From: Dromiciops gliroides
Taxonomy: Eukaryota; Chordata; Mammalia; Microbiotheria; Microbiotheriidae
NCBI RefSeq assembly: GCF_019393635.1
Contig: NC_057864.1
Coordinates: forward strand, 88,426,382 to 88,490,381
Length of the DNA stretch: 64,000 nt
Reading direction: 5' to 3'
The notes beneath the pieces are model-generated. The model saw only the letters and a program-made list of their open reading frames with translations, searched no databases and was not told the DNA's origin. Shown here one piece after another: positions 33,000 through 45,067 of this stretch. The position numbers were made by a program, and so were the translations under genes. The first letter of the stretch is position 1; every line of letters starts with the position of its first letter.

Positions 33000-34980
33000 A
33001 TAAATAAATGTTTGGCAAATGATCAACTAAAATATCTGAGTGCTCGCTCTGTGCATGGCAGTATAATAAAATTAAGAAAAGAAACTTAATGAGGATATGC
33101 TCTAATAAGTGATATCAAATTATTATCAAATGGTCTTCATTCAAGTGAATTGGGCTGATTTCTAGAAATGAGCACTTACCTTTTAGGAGTTTACCCCAGC
33201 TTTGCATTTTGACTATGTGAGTTTGCTCTAAAAATTTAGAACATGCTAAGTCGTGCTAATCTTAAACAAGATCCAAACTTGAAGTTGTCTAGAAACCTAA
33301 AGTTAACTTGATATTTATATGGTTTAGCAAGTCTACTGACTTACATGGAATCTGTATTTGGGAGTGCCGTCACATATTTATTTAGCTGGTGTAGGTCTTA
33401 GAAATGTATGGACGTCAAAGGGAAATCAAAATAACTAAAAGAGAAATCAGCCAAAAGGAGGGAAGAAATGTCTCAGTTCTTCACAAAAAGAACCACATGT
33501 AATTAGTTGTAACTTTCAGTGGAGTGACTTCTATCTGTCCATGAAATCATGATATTTTACACATTCCTTTGCTCCCCAGAGTTTTGATTCAGTATAGATT
33601 CATAGATAACCCGCAGAATCCGCTTTGAAGCTATATATATTGAGAGCATTATGGAAAATAATGCAATTTATTGTCATAAAACATATGATGTAAAACAAGA
33701 AAAAGACTAGATGTAAAATAGGTTTGAAATTCAAATAGTCACCCAATAAGTAGGTCTTTGCTTTGCTTACATTGTAATTTCTGATAGTTAATCCCCTTAG
33801 CACAAATCCACTACTCCAAATTCATGGAAGGTTTCTTTAAAAAAAAAAAAGTTTCCATTTGATACCCTGAGATTGAACAACTAGATTTTCCTGAAATTAA
33901 ACCTAGGCTACTTTCTAATTCTGAGTTCTAGTACAAAGAGTTAGCCCACCATTTCAATGACTAGTACTGGTATTCATTAAAAGCAAGTTATCTATTAATA
34001 AGATCACTTTGGAAATGATCTTGACCTTCATACAAGTTTCTCCAGCAAACAGTTAAATGAATAGAAAATAAGCCCAGGGCATAATGAACATTAAACCTAC
34101 AAAGACCAAGTATAATAAATTAAAATGTGTTTATTTTCCCCCACCTACCCTTTGCTTCCTCTCTTCATCTTCCCCCTTCCCAATTCATTGCATTTCTAAG
34201 ACATAAAGCAATTCTATATAAAAAGCTGCTAATTTTATCTGCTCATTTTAAGAGCTTTCAGGTAATGTAAGTGCCTCAATTAAGGTAAGCCTTCCTTTCA
34301 GTTGCCCTCTCAGAATGGATTATGAAGGTAATAAATGCTGTTGATGGATGCCTGTTCTGGATTTTCTCGGTGTATGATACGGAAGGCTCACTATTTCAAA
34401 GAAAATTGCTCCTGCTCCCTTCTGAATTGGATTGTTGCTTCTATGTGTTTTCATCCTTATAATTCTACACTTCAAGGATCCGTGATTTTATTGTATGAAT
34501 ATTCTTTCCAGTGACACAGGCTGTAACCGCTCTTTACCTTGGTAAAATGTCCTTATGAGTTGCTATAACCAAAACAAAACAAAACAAAACAAAATCAATG
34601 CCTTGTGGCCAACTTTTTGGTGATAAGCCTCTCATAAATAAGTGAGAATGGTCCTCAGGTAATAGTCATATGTCCCATCACAGGATGAGGATTGAAAATC
34701 TTCCAATCTTCATAAGACTGTCATAAGAATTTGCACTTTATACTCATCTCTTGAGACTTCAGGCCTATCTTCATATGAAGAGGAAGAAAGACAATAGGGC
34801 TTTGGCAGTTTCCTTGCTTATAACATTGAAAAATGTTTTGAACTTTTAGAAATAGACCTAATTGTTCTGCTGTACATGCAGACCTAGATTCAAGTCTTGA
34901 CAATACAAGCTCTGTTTCATGACCACTAATACATTATTGCCTGCCTATGGATATTAGTGAAAACCATCAAAAGAGAGGTA
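33000..34980. other. unassigned intergenic region
   Basis: About 2 kb with almost no recognisable repeat; (CAAAA)n near 34575. Could hold conserved non-coding sequence, which needs an alignment to see. Confidence 0.35.
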
Positions 34981-34981
34981 T

Positions 34982-35130
34982 GGGGGGCAGTGAGGTGGCC
35001 CAATGGATAAAGCACCAGCCCTGGATTCAGGAGGACCTGAGTCAAATCTGGCCTCAGACACTTGACACTTACTAGCTGTGTGACCCTGGGCAAGTCACTT
35101 AACCTCAATTGCCCTGAGAGAGAGAGAGAG
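34982..35130 (+). repeat. WSINE1-type SINE with (GA)n tail
   Basis: The A tail is replaced by (GA)n. Target duplication agagaggtat at 34972-34981 and 35131-35140. Confidence 0.92.
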
Positions 35131-35329
35131 AGAGAGGTATAAAAAGGATATTAAATGTAGCTTCATTATTAATGACAATGCCAATATTAATAGCTAGCAC
35201 TTTAAGTTTTACAAAAGCACTTCATATTTATTACCAATATTTTCCCCCTTCACTTATCTTGGATTCTTTAGGCATTCACTAAATGACTACGGGACTACAG
35301 GACTCAGAACCAAAGGTCCTGGGTTGGCT

Positions 35330-35495
35330 AGCTCTGTCTCTCTCTGTCTGTCTTTCTCTGTCTCTGTCTCTCTCTGTCTTTCTGTCTCTGTCTCTCCTCT
35401 CTGTCTTTCTGTCTCTGTCTCTGTCTCTGTGTCTCTCTGTCTTTCTGTCTCGGTCTCTCTGTGTCTCTCTTTGTCTCTGTCGCTTTCTGTCTGTC
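35330..35495. repeat. (TCTCTG)n low-complexity tract
   Basis: CT-rich repeat similar to that at 3927. Source of spurious arginine-, glutamate- or serine-rich frames. Confidence 0.9.
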
Positions 35496-35774
35496 TCCCC
35501 CTTCCCCATACTCTCTTTCTCCCTCTCCCTGTACTCTCTTCCTCATCTACAAAATAAAGGGGTTGCACTAAATGACTTCTCAGATTCCTTCCAATTTTGG
35601 ATAGTTTGGGATTCTTTTTTCCCCTTAGAAGAAAACCTCAAGTATATTGGGAGGTTATCTTATGGAAGATATATGGAAAGACAATGACAAGTGTGAAAAT
35701 GAGTAACATGAGAAGGCATGAAAGAGTCACAATCTTCATAAGTAAAAAGAATATCTACATTAATGAAATCACAG

Positions 35775-36160
35775 ATCCCCAAAGTACTCAATCAATAAGC
35801 CTTTATCAAGTGCTTACTGTATACAGGCATTGTGAAAAGAGCTGGGGATTACAGAGATAAAGAAAAAAAAAAGTAGCCCCTTTCATCGAGAACTTATATC
35901 CTAACAGGAGGAGACAACATGTAAACAAATGGGTACATACAAGATAGTAAGTAAGTATATGCAAGATAAAGGCTAGATGGAAGGTAACCTTAAAGAGGAA
36001 GGCCCTAGAAGCTAGGAAAATCAGGAAAGGCCATCTACAGAAAGTAGCATTTCAGCTGAGTTTTAAAGGAAGGCAGGAATTCCAAGAGACAAGAAGGGAA
36101 AATGGAAAACATTTCAGACACAGGGATAATCAATGCAAAGGTCCAGACATAGGAGAATTT
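35775..36160 (-). repeat. L2 LINE 3' end, antisense
   Basis: 'caataagcctttatcaagtg cttactg', 'gctggggattacagagataa' and 'gaattccaagagac' follow antisense L2. Confidence 0.7.
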
Positions 36161-36161
36161 G

Positions 36162-36375
36162 TGGAAGAAGCAGTGGAAAGAAGGTAGGAAGGAATGCTTC
36201 TGGAGGAGAGGAGTTCTATTTCCATCTCAGATAAGAACTTGTTTTATGACCTTGCAGAAGTTACTCTATCCTTTCAGTTGCCCAGTTTCCTCATCCCTAA
36301 AAGGGATTGGAACAGATAAAAAAAAAAATCTGAGGTCTCTTCCAGTTCTAAAATTTTATTCTTTTCTAGATCCTT
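36162..36375 (+). repeat. MIR-like SINE remnant
   Basis: 'tatgaccttgcagaagttac', 'ccagtttcctcatccctaaa' and 'gtctcttccagttctaaa'. Confidence 0.6.
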
Positions 36376-36379
36376 ATTT

Positions 36380-37095
36380 CTGACTTTTAAAGTCCTCAAT
36401 AATCTAAGGCTATTGATCCTCTCTATTATGTATATATTCCCTTTTGTATTATTTACTGTTCATCCAAAAATTGACTGGACTAGTAGCAGTAAAATGAAAG
36501 CAGGAATCTCTTCCGGATACATCTGTATCTTCCAAAATAGCCTACAGTGATGAACACGTACTAGGTACTCAATAAAACTACTTAATTGATTTTTTCATTG
36601 ATATTTTGGGTTAGGCCTAACTTAGGCCAGTTCACTGATGTACTCTAAAATGAAATAAAAATGATCTTACTAACAGCAAGAAGTAAAAAGTATTCAGTTC
36701 CTACAATTAAAGGGATACTTTTACCACAACAAGGTCAGAAAGGTCCCCCAGGGCAGTGGGAATTCCACCAAAAATTCAGACACCAATTCCCTATGTTCTG
36801 GGCCTTTTATGCCCAAAACATCATGAAAGTCAAACCATTGATAAACCCCAAACTGAACTCTCTGCCAGTTGAGATCTTTTATGTAGCCTGGGCTAGACAA
36901 TCAGACCAGACTACATAAAATAGATATTGCTCCTACCACAAGTAAGAAAAAACAGAAACTGGAATGTATTTCCTTCTCAAAATAGTGAGCCAAAGGAAGA
37001 ATGTGCCCTTAAAGACAAATTTGATTTCTTCTTTAAAAAACTTAAAATATTTTCTTCATTTAGAATAATGTTATATTAAAATCCCTGAAACCAAA
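36380..37095. other. unassigned intergenic sequence
   Basis: L2-end-like traces at 36380-36580. An 85-codon frame at 36661-36918 has no domain I recognise and no supporting gene signals. Confidence 0.35.
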
Positions 37096-37104
37096 TCCTT
37101 CAAA

Positions 37105-37164
37105 ACACATACATACACATACACATACACATGCACACACGTGCGCACGCGCACACACACACAC
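37105..37164. repeat. (CA)n/(CG) dinucleotide tract
   Basis: Imperfect acacatac and cacgtgcgcacgcgc repeats. Confidence 0.85.
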
Positions 37165-38825
37165 ATTGGGAATACTAAATTTCTCTAAATATTTTACTAG
37201 TATGACTGAAGGAAATATTAGAACAAGCCAGTCTCTCTAGAAATAATTGGGGAATAAAATCATAGATTATGAATTTAGATCTGGAAAGGATATTTCTAGT
37301 CGGATACAATCTTTTGGCCCTCTAAGCCTGATATTAAAAAAAAATTATAGTGTCTTTGATAAACTAATACTGATTAGGTTAGAAATGGTGTCCACTGGAA
37401 TATTCCTGAAGACACAAACACGTTAAAAATGAGAACACTTGTAGCCTACAATTTTGGCTTTTATGTGTGCCTATAAACTACAGAAAACATTTATCAAGTT
37501 TAAATTGTCTCCCATTTCTTTCCATTTATGCTCTCTCATTGATCCAAACCCCTATACTAAAATATGTCAGGTTCATTCTCTGAGTCACAAAGTCTTAGGG
37601 GAAGGATGATACACATGAGGATGCTTCATAGACATGCCAATGAACTGCACAATTTTTCCAGGTTGCAATAGTATTCTTTTCTCCATAGGGTAAAGAAAAC
37701 ACACCCTCAGGTAATGGTTCGATGAGCACCCTAGAAACTAGATTTTCAGATAAGCACTTAAAGGACTGGCAAATATCAAATGACAATAGTTTTAGTCACC
37801 ACAATTTGAGGAAGAGAGCCATATCGATTAAAATCTCAATTTCAGTCTCTGAATATCTAAACGCATGCTGGCAACCCTACCCATCTATCTTCACTTCAAA
37901 ATCTTGCTGAGATAACAACAATAAACATCTATTAAGCATCTTAATTCCAGGCACTGGGACTAGGCCACTAGAGTAATAACAATTGCTTCAACAGACACAG
38001 AAGTATAAGAAGTAAACATTTCCCAGGAACCAAAAGGAAATGACAAAGTGATGATTGGGAAACAGTATGCCATCAGGTATGACAACTTACAAAGAAATAT
38101 GCAACCCCAGCCTCCTCTTTGATCAAAGTATGTTCTGTGGGAGGGCCCTTGGAAGCATTTAGTCTATGAAATGCCATTAAAGATAAGCTTGGGTTTGGCC
38201 CATTCAGGCTGCTGACATAGGAGAGAGACATGGTGTGAATATAATAATAAACACTGAGAGAGAGGCTCTGATTACATTAATGAATGATCAACTCGTGCCT
38301 TTTATCATTGAGGTACAATTCAGGAATTACTTCTGCAGAGATCTCAAAGGGAATTCCTTTTTGAACACAGCAGAGAATTTATTTGATAAACTGGGAGGAA
38401 TGGGGCAATAGAGAATTATTAAAAAGCAGATAAAAGATCTTTGGCATGAATGGAAGATTTTATTTTTGGCTTAAATAAAAAAAATCTGAAGTAAGTAAAA
38501 ATCAGTTGGTCAGAAAAAATGGTTTCTAGATTTATATCCACATACAAATCAAGACATTTCTTGGGGAATTGGACACTTTTTGAAATTGCAAATCTTTTAT
38601 TTGTATTATAGTAATACGATAAATCACTACAGGTACTGTAACATGAAATAGAGTAAAACTCGTTTCCTTTAGTGGGTGGTGAAACTTCCATACAGAGTAA
38701 GTCAAGAGGGTCTGGTGTTCATTGCCAAAATGAACAAATGAAATAAGGATTTTGTCTGATTTAGGTTGTGTTTCATTACAAAAGCAGCATACAGTCTGAG
38801 GAAAAAATGCAGGAGGTAGAATCAG
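37165..38825. other. unassigned intergenic region
   Basis: No gene. Only a short antisense L2-like trace at about 37925. Confidence 0.35.
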
Positions 38826-38829
38826 GAGA

Positions 38830-38970
38830 TTTGTTTTTGAATCCTTCTCTAGGCACTTACTAGCCTTTTGGCCATGGAAAAGCAAGTCAAGTAACCTCTC
38901 AAATCCTTAGTTTCTCCTTCTGTAAATCTGAAAGAATAATATGAAGAAAGCACTTCCCAAACCTTTATTT
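38830..38970 (+). repeat. MIR-like SINE remnant
   Basis: 'aggcacttactagccttttg' and 'cttagtttctccttctgtaa'. Confidence 0.55.
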
Positions 38971-39470
38971 CCATTGTAGGAGATAAAAAATGACTGATCT
39001 ATCATACTGAACACCTCCCACAAAAAGCAGTAGGGCCTAGTCAATTATTAGGCTAGATGCCTCAGAGGAAATGTGGGTGTGGTAGGAGGAAATGAGAAAA
39101 GAAATACAAGGGTCAAATACAAGGGATGATGATTTTTTCCCCTAGCAAATACTTTTAAAGTATTCAAGTATCCTGAGTCATTCAGGAATTAATCCCTTAA
39201 TATTCAATCTATTTATGACCCCTTTCTTCTTCAACTTTGCTGATATACAATTTTCCTAGTGGTCTTTATTGACCCACTTGAAGTGGGCTATGAAGTTTTA
39301 TCTCAACTACTCCCTATGAATAAACTCCCAGTATTGTCTTTGAAGATTCAGGTTTAAGTAAAAATAATTGATCCTCTGGACTGTCTATGTTTATGCTGGG
39401 CACATGAAGTGACACTGAGTGAAATGGAAGTCAGAGGAGAAAATATGGCTACTATAAAATTACTTATTTT

Positions 39471-39658
39471 CTTCTTCTTTTTTCTTTTCTTTTCTTTCTT
39501 TCTTTCTTTTTTTTTTTTTTGCAGAGCAATGGGGGTTAAGTGACTTGCCCAGGGTCACACAGCTGGTAAGTGTCAAATGTCTGAGGCCACATTTGAACTC
39601 AGGTCTTCCTGAATCCAGGACCAGTGCTTTATCCACTGCACCACCTAGCTGCCCCCTC
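39471..39658 (-). repeat. WSINE1-type SINE with (TTTC)n tail
   Basis: Minus-strand copy whose tail is a (TTTC)n/T run. Target duplication acttatttt at 39462-39470 and 39659-39667. Confidence 0.92.
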
Positions 39659-40007
39659 ACTTATTTTGAATCAATTACAAATCTATGGCCATTACGTATT
39701 CCAGACATGGGTTAGTTCATTTATCCACTCAGCTCTACCCTTGTAGTCATGGGACAAAGCAAAAGCACAATAGGAACTCTTATGTATCTAGCGTCTAGTA
39801 CTTTATAGACACACAGACTAAAATTACAACAACAACAGAGTAAAAATGTTCCTACTTTATACTATAGTCATTTACCTTAATCCCTTTACTGACCAGAGAG
39901 GTAACATAGGAAAGTGAAAAAGACCAGAGAGTCTAATACTTAGGCCAAATCCCTTCATCTCTCAGATGGGGATAATGATACTTGTACTCCCTGAGTGGTA
40001 CAGCTAG

Positions 40008-40465
40008 ATGACACAGTGGATAGGGCCACTGACTTGGAATCGGGAAATTTGTTGTTGCTTGTTGTTCAGTCTGACTCTTTGTGAGCCTATTTGAGGTATT
40101 CTTGGCAAAGATACTAGAGTGGTTTACCATTTCCTTCTCCAACTCATTTTAGAGATGAGGAAACTGAGGCAAAGAGAGTTAAGTGGCATGTCCAGGGTCA
40201 CACAACTAGCAAGTGTCTGAGGCCAGATTGGAATTGAGGAAAATAAGTCCTCCTGACTTCAGGCCTGGCACTCAACCCACTGTGCCACCCGGAGTATGAG
40301 CCTAGATAAGTCATACATTGAGGCTTCAATTTCCTCATGTGTAAAACAGGAATAATAAGGGCACCTACCACTCATGATAGCTGTGAGGGTAAAATGAGAT
40401 AATGTTTGTAAAGCACATTGCAAACATGCTATATAAATGCTGGATATCATCACCACCATCGCTAC
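40008..40465 (+). repeat. CORE-SINE/MIR split by a Mar1 insertion
   Basis: A plus-strand SINE head (agctagatgacacagtggat) at 40008-40048 resumes at 40293 with 'caatttcctcatgtgtaaaa' and 'gagataatgtttgtaaagca'. The 40050-40292 interval is a reverse Mar1. Confidence 0.6.
40050..40292 (-). repeat. Mar1-type SINE, antisense
   Basis: RTE-like tail gttgttcagtctgactcttt, 'attcttggcaaagatactag', 'gagatgaggaaactgaggca', core and head 'actgtgccaccc'. Confidence 0.8.
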
Positions 40466-40537
40466 TAATTATAAGTATTCTGTATACTTCCAATTACTAT
40501 ATAAATTAGACTATATATATATGCCACTGTAGGGCAC

Positions 40538-40600
40538 AATCTGAGTCTGACTGGCTTGGTGTGTTTCCCAACACCTGACAGTGCCTGGCTTACACAGAGT
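40538..40600 (+). repeat. Inverted repeat arm 1
   Basis: Left arm of a 63-bp inverted pair (other arm 40976-41038), identical at 58 of 63 positions. It overlaps an L2-type 3' end. Confidence 0.95.
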
Positions 40601-40975
40601 GGGCAAACAACTAGTGTTTGTTAAATTGAATTTGTGAAGAACAATATGTTCTTTATATTTGGGGTGGGGCGAGGAGTGGACAGACATAGAGGGAAATCCC
40701 AATGAGAAAACTCTTTATGTATTTCTTGTCTTCCCCATTCAAGAGCAAGCTCTTTTCAAATACAGATTGTTTTATTCCCTCTCTTTGCACTCCCAGCATT
40801 TGGCCAAGTGCCTGGTGCATTGTGTGTTGATTGATCAATACTAATTTGGATATGCATTTGATCTGCAACATATAATTTTTTAATCATAAAAGTATTTTAT
40901 TATTTTCTAGTTACATGTAGAGATAGTTTTCCATATTTGTTTTTATAAGATTTCTCATTTCAAATTTTTCTCCCT

Positions 40976-41038
40976 AGTCTGTGTAAGCCAGACAATGTCA
41001 GGTGTTGGGAAACACACCAAGTCAGTCAGATTCAGATT
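40976..41038 (-). repeat. Inverted repeat arm 2 (inserted in L1)
   Basis: Reverse-complement copy of 40538-40600 placed inside antisense L1 3' UTR sequence. Confidence 0.95.
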
Positions 41039-41163
41039 TCCTCTCCTCCCCGCCCTCCCCAAGACAGCAAGCAATCTGATATAGGTTATAAATGTACAAT
41101 CACATTAAACATATCTCTGCATTAGTCATGCTGTGAAAGAAGAATCAGAGCAAAAGGGAAAAG

Positions 41164-41165
41164 CA

Positions 41166-41261
<96 letters not shown>

Positions 41262-41262
41262 A
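41164..41262. repeat. (AAAG)n microsatellite
   Basis: About 24 tandem AAAG units, pure over nearly 100 bp and so likely length-polymorphic. Confidence 0.97.
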
Positions 41263-41459
41263 ATAGCATAGTTCAATCTGCATCTAGATGCCACAGTTCT
41301 TTTTTTCTGGATTTGGAGAGCATTTTCCATCATGAGTCCTTCGGAAGTATCTTGGACCATTGTATTGCTGAGAAGAGTCAAGTCTATCACAGTTGATCAA
41401 CACACAAAGCAACATATAATCTTTAAGAGTTACCTGCAATATTTACCTTAACAAGTAAG

Positions 41460-41570
41460 GTGAATGACTTGCCCCGGATGAGAGCCAATAGGTATAAGAG
41501 ATAGAATTTGATCCCCAGTCACCCTGACTCAAAGGTGTCAACTTCACCATGCTGCCTCCCACTTTATTTA
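41460..41570 (+). repeat. MIR-like SINE remnant
   Basis: 'gacttgccccggatgagagc' and 'ccatgctgcctccc'. Confidence 0.55.
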
Positions 41571-41739
41571 TGTATAATAAATATTTTAAATGCTTTCCAG
41601 TTTGATTTGTCTTAAATTTGGAGCTATTATTAATACATTATACATGCAAGAGAAATATATGTGTATATAAATATAAAAATATGAATGTACACACAATTTT
41701 TTTTTTCTTTTCTAGAGAGGCAATGTTGAAATAGCAGAT

Positions 41740-41850
41740 AGAAAGCCAACCTTGAAGTCAGGAAACCCTGAGTTCAAGTTCTGTTACTGACATACACACA
41801 CACATTGGTTTTGTGACTTTGGACAAGTTACTTGAAATAACAGGGTCTCT
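41740..41850 (+). repeat. MIR/CORE-SINE remnant
   Basis: 'tgaagtcaggaaaccctgag ttcaagttctg' with a short (CA)n insertion, then 'gtgactttggacaagttact'. Confidence 0.6.
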
Positions 41851-41854
41851 GGAA

Positions 41855-42500
41855 ATGTTCTAAGATGGGTAAGTAGCAAAGAAGTTACATTATCTTCTTT
41901 CACAATGCCTGATATAGCATTTCCTACATCCATTTAATCATTAGTCCAGATACATATATGTAGATATTTGTGATATTTATATATGCACATATAAATATTA
42001 TATACATCCATGTCACATATACATACATACATACACATATATTATATATATTTGTCTGAATTGATGAATTCATCAGCATAGGGAACTGATATATGTAGAA
42101 ATTCTTTTCAACAAAGTAGATCCAAAGCTCTTTTGTAACATATTTATCTGCAACTATAAAATAATTTATAAATATATTTATAACTTTAAATTTAAATGAA
42201 TAAATATATATTCTAGATTTATAAATGATGTCAAAATAACTTATAGCCAAATTATCTTAGGAGAAATCATCTAAAAGCAAAATGTTTACCTTCCCCCTCC
42301 AATTCTCATGAATTTCTCACAGCTACTCTGAAGTTAGAGTATGAGAGAAAACTGATGGAAGGCAAGCAGACTGCAGGGCTGCAGGAGGATACATAACTGC
42401 TAGAAGGACCAGACCCAGAGAGCAGCTAAGATCAGTGTGGCATAAAGGAAAGACCATAGCTATGTGTATTCACTGGTAACAGCAGTGACCCCCATGCCTC
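41855..42500. other. unassigned AT-rich sequence
   Basis: TA/TG-rich low-complexity DNA at 41945-42060 and AT-rich sequence beyond. No gene. Confidence 0.4.
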
Positions 42501-42504
42501 TATT

Positions 42505-42690
42505 CAGAAAATCATAGAATTAGATCTTGAAAAGACTATATAGATCACCTAGTCCAATCTCATAATTACATACATGAGAAAATTCTGGCCCGAAGAGGTG
42601 ACTTCCAAGATCACACAATTAAGTGGCATTTCCACAACTTAAACCTAGGTCCTCTGACTCCAAATTCAGGATTTCCCAATCTCATCTCCA
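42505..42690 (+). repeat. Marsupial MIR variant
   Basis: 'atcatagaattagatcttga', 'gatcacctagtccaatctca' and 'ctaggtcctctgactccaaa'. Confidence 0.7.
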
Positions 42691-42724
42691 AATTGATGTT
42701 CTGAGGTACATTCAAGCTGTTAAA

Positions 42725-42890
42725 ACCGCACATTCATAGAATCATTCATTTAGACCTGGAAGCAGCTTTAGAGGCTACCTAGTCCAATCCTTCATTTTAT
42801 AGATGAGGAATCTGATCCAGGGTGATTGCCCAAGACTTGCCCAAGGTCACCGGGAGAGTAAATGATAGCGGCAGGATTGCAACTATTTTC
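42725..42890 (+). repeat. Marsupial MIR variant
   Basis: 'cctagtccaatccttcattt tatagatgaggaatctga' and 'cttgcccaaggtcac'. Lies next to the copy at 42505. Confidence 0.7.
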
Positions 42891-42894
42891 CCCC

Positions 42895-44100
42895 TTTATC
42901 CCACATTATCCCAAATCTTGCCTTGGCCTGGGTTTGCAGCCTGGTTCCAGGAAGTTATGGCTGCTAGAAGGCTTCATATAGCACCCAGAATTTGGGGAGC
43001 AAATGGCTAAGGCCCATCACTTATCAGTCACCACTTGATACCTCCAAAAAGTAATGAAAACATCATTAAGCCAAGATCCTAGCACCTGGGTACTAAATTG
43101 CAAAGATCTCAGTGTCTCAATACCATTCCAGTATACCAATATTTCAACTGGAAGAATGAAGTTGGTCACTCCTCTAATAACAACAAATAGCTAATCAGCA
43201 ATTCCCCATGCTTTTCACCAGGTCACTCCAGCTTCTATCCTGCTTTTCTGTCTCTCTGTTAACGTTACCTACCACCCTGGTCATCAGCCCCTCTCCAACT
43301 CTTTTCTCCTAACTTATTCTCATTCTTATTCAATTCAATACCACCATTCCCAGAATTCTGCCAGCGTCTCTTTGTATTATATCCCAGGGAACTACAATAC
43401 CACTACGAATAAAGTCCTAGATGTCCTCACCACCTCCTTACCTAAACTGAAATCTGGACTTCCCCAAGTGATACCACCATCCCCTGCAGCCCTTTCAAAG
43501 GGAGGTTAATGCTTCTCCAAGTCTCCCACACTTCCTAGACAAAGGTAGTTCTGAAAGATAATAAAGATGTGGCAATGTCAGTGGGTGGCTGAAGTACCCC
43601 CCCCAACCAATGTTGTTTCACAATAATCTTATTGGCATATTAATAATACTTATTATATTATCATAAGATATGAATATTAATAAATGTGACTAAAATGTTT
43701 TAACTTAGCATATTAAAACCCTGCTATAAAATTATTTAACAGATTGTTCATTTGTACAATTGTTGCTATGGAAATAACTGCCCCACCTTGTGACATTATT
43801 TCACCTATTTTTTTATAGCTAATTAACAGTTGGGGTGGGGGGGCGGGGTATAGTTATACTTGTATTCCTTACTACCAAGGTAACTCCCAGACCTCTTTTC
43901 TGTCACTGAATCTTTCTGAATAACATCTCACCTTTCTAGATTGCTTACTTCAACACCTCAATAACAGGTTTTTTTAAAGATTTCTGCTGATGAATTAAAC
44001 CATTGTCATGATTTCCTACCTGACAGTATGACCTCAGAGTTTCCTGACTGCCTTAGCTCCTAGAAATTCCATCTCTACTCCATTTCAGCCACGGAAAGAT
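42895..44100. other. unassigned intergenic sequence
   Basis: No gene. Pyrimidine-rich 43200-43520 may be a diverged LINE. AT-rich after 43600. Confidence 0.35.
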
Positions 44101-44103
44101 ATA

Positions 44104-44437
44104 CCTTGAACCTCACATAGGTTTCCAACCCCTCACACCATAAACTCTCACCTTTCCATCTCTAACTACAAACATTCTTGTGTTCTATTCATCATAAGAT
44201 CATACAGCTAAAGCTGGAAGAGATATCAGATAGCATTTAGTTCAACTCTATGAAATTTAAAAGACATTTGCCTTGAACCTCACATAGGTTTCCAACCCCT
44301 CACACCATAAACTCTCACCTTTCCATCTCTAACTACAAACATTCTTGTGTTCTATTCATCATAAGATCATACAGCTAAAGCTGGAAGAGATATCAGATAG
44401 CATTTAGTTCAACTCTATGAAATTTAAAAGACATTTG
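44104..44437. repeat. exact 167-bp tandem duplication
   Basis: Units 44104-44270 and 44271-44437 are identical base for base. The unit ends exactly where the RTE fragment begins. Confidence 0.98.
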
Positions 44438-45016
44438 CTCCTTGGAAGGAAAGCTATGGCAAATCTGGACAGCATACTAAACTGCAGAGACATCATTTTG
44501 CTGACCAAGGTCCATATAGTCAAAGCTATGTTTTTTTCCCAGGAGCAATTAATGGCTGTATGAGCTGGACTATAAGGAAAGCTGAGTGCCATAGACATGA
44601 TGCTTTTGGATTGTGGTGCTGGAGATCATTTTTGAGAGTCCCTTGGACATAAAGGAGATCAAATCAGTCAATACTTAAAGAAGGTAATAAAGACTCTTCA
44701 CTGGAAGGTCAAATACTGAAGCTGAAGTTTAAATACTTTTGGCCACATGATGAGAAGGGACTCATTGGAAAAGACCTGATGTTGGGAAAGATTGAAGGCA
44801 TAAAGGTACATCAGAGGTGGATAAATAGCATCATAGGAACAATGAAAATGAATTTGGAAAGACTTTAAAAGATAGTGGAGGGGGCAGGTAGGTGGCACAG
44901 TGGATAGAGCACCAGCCCTGGAGTCAGGAGGACCTGAGTTCCAATCTGGCCTCAGGCACTTGACACTTACTAGCTGTGTGACCCTGGACAAGTCACTTAA
45001 CCCCAGTTGCCTCACC

Positions 45017-45067
<51 letters not shown>

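Larger units (their letters stand above)
40865..41400 (-). repeat. L1 LINE 3' UTR, antisense
   Basis: 'ttttctagttacatgtagag', 'aagacagcaagcaatctgat', 'catcatgagtccttcggaag' and 'tattgctgagaagagtcaag' match the marsupial L1 3' UTR in reverse. Interrupted by the inverted arm at 40976 and the AAAG repeat. Confidence 0.8.

Noticed and set aside
36661-36918. 85-codon frame with a plausible, non-repetitive composition
   Set aside because: I recognise no domain and see no splice, promoter or poly(A) context. It could be a decayed element; a protein search would decide.
41133-41396. Lysine/glutamate-rich frame
   Set aside because: It is the (AAAG)n microsatellite.
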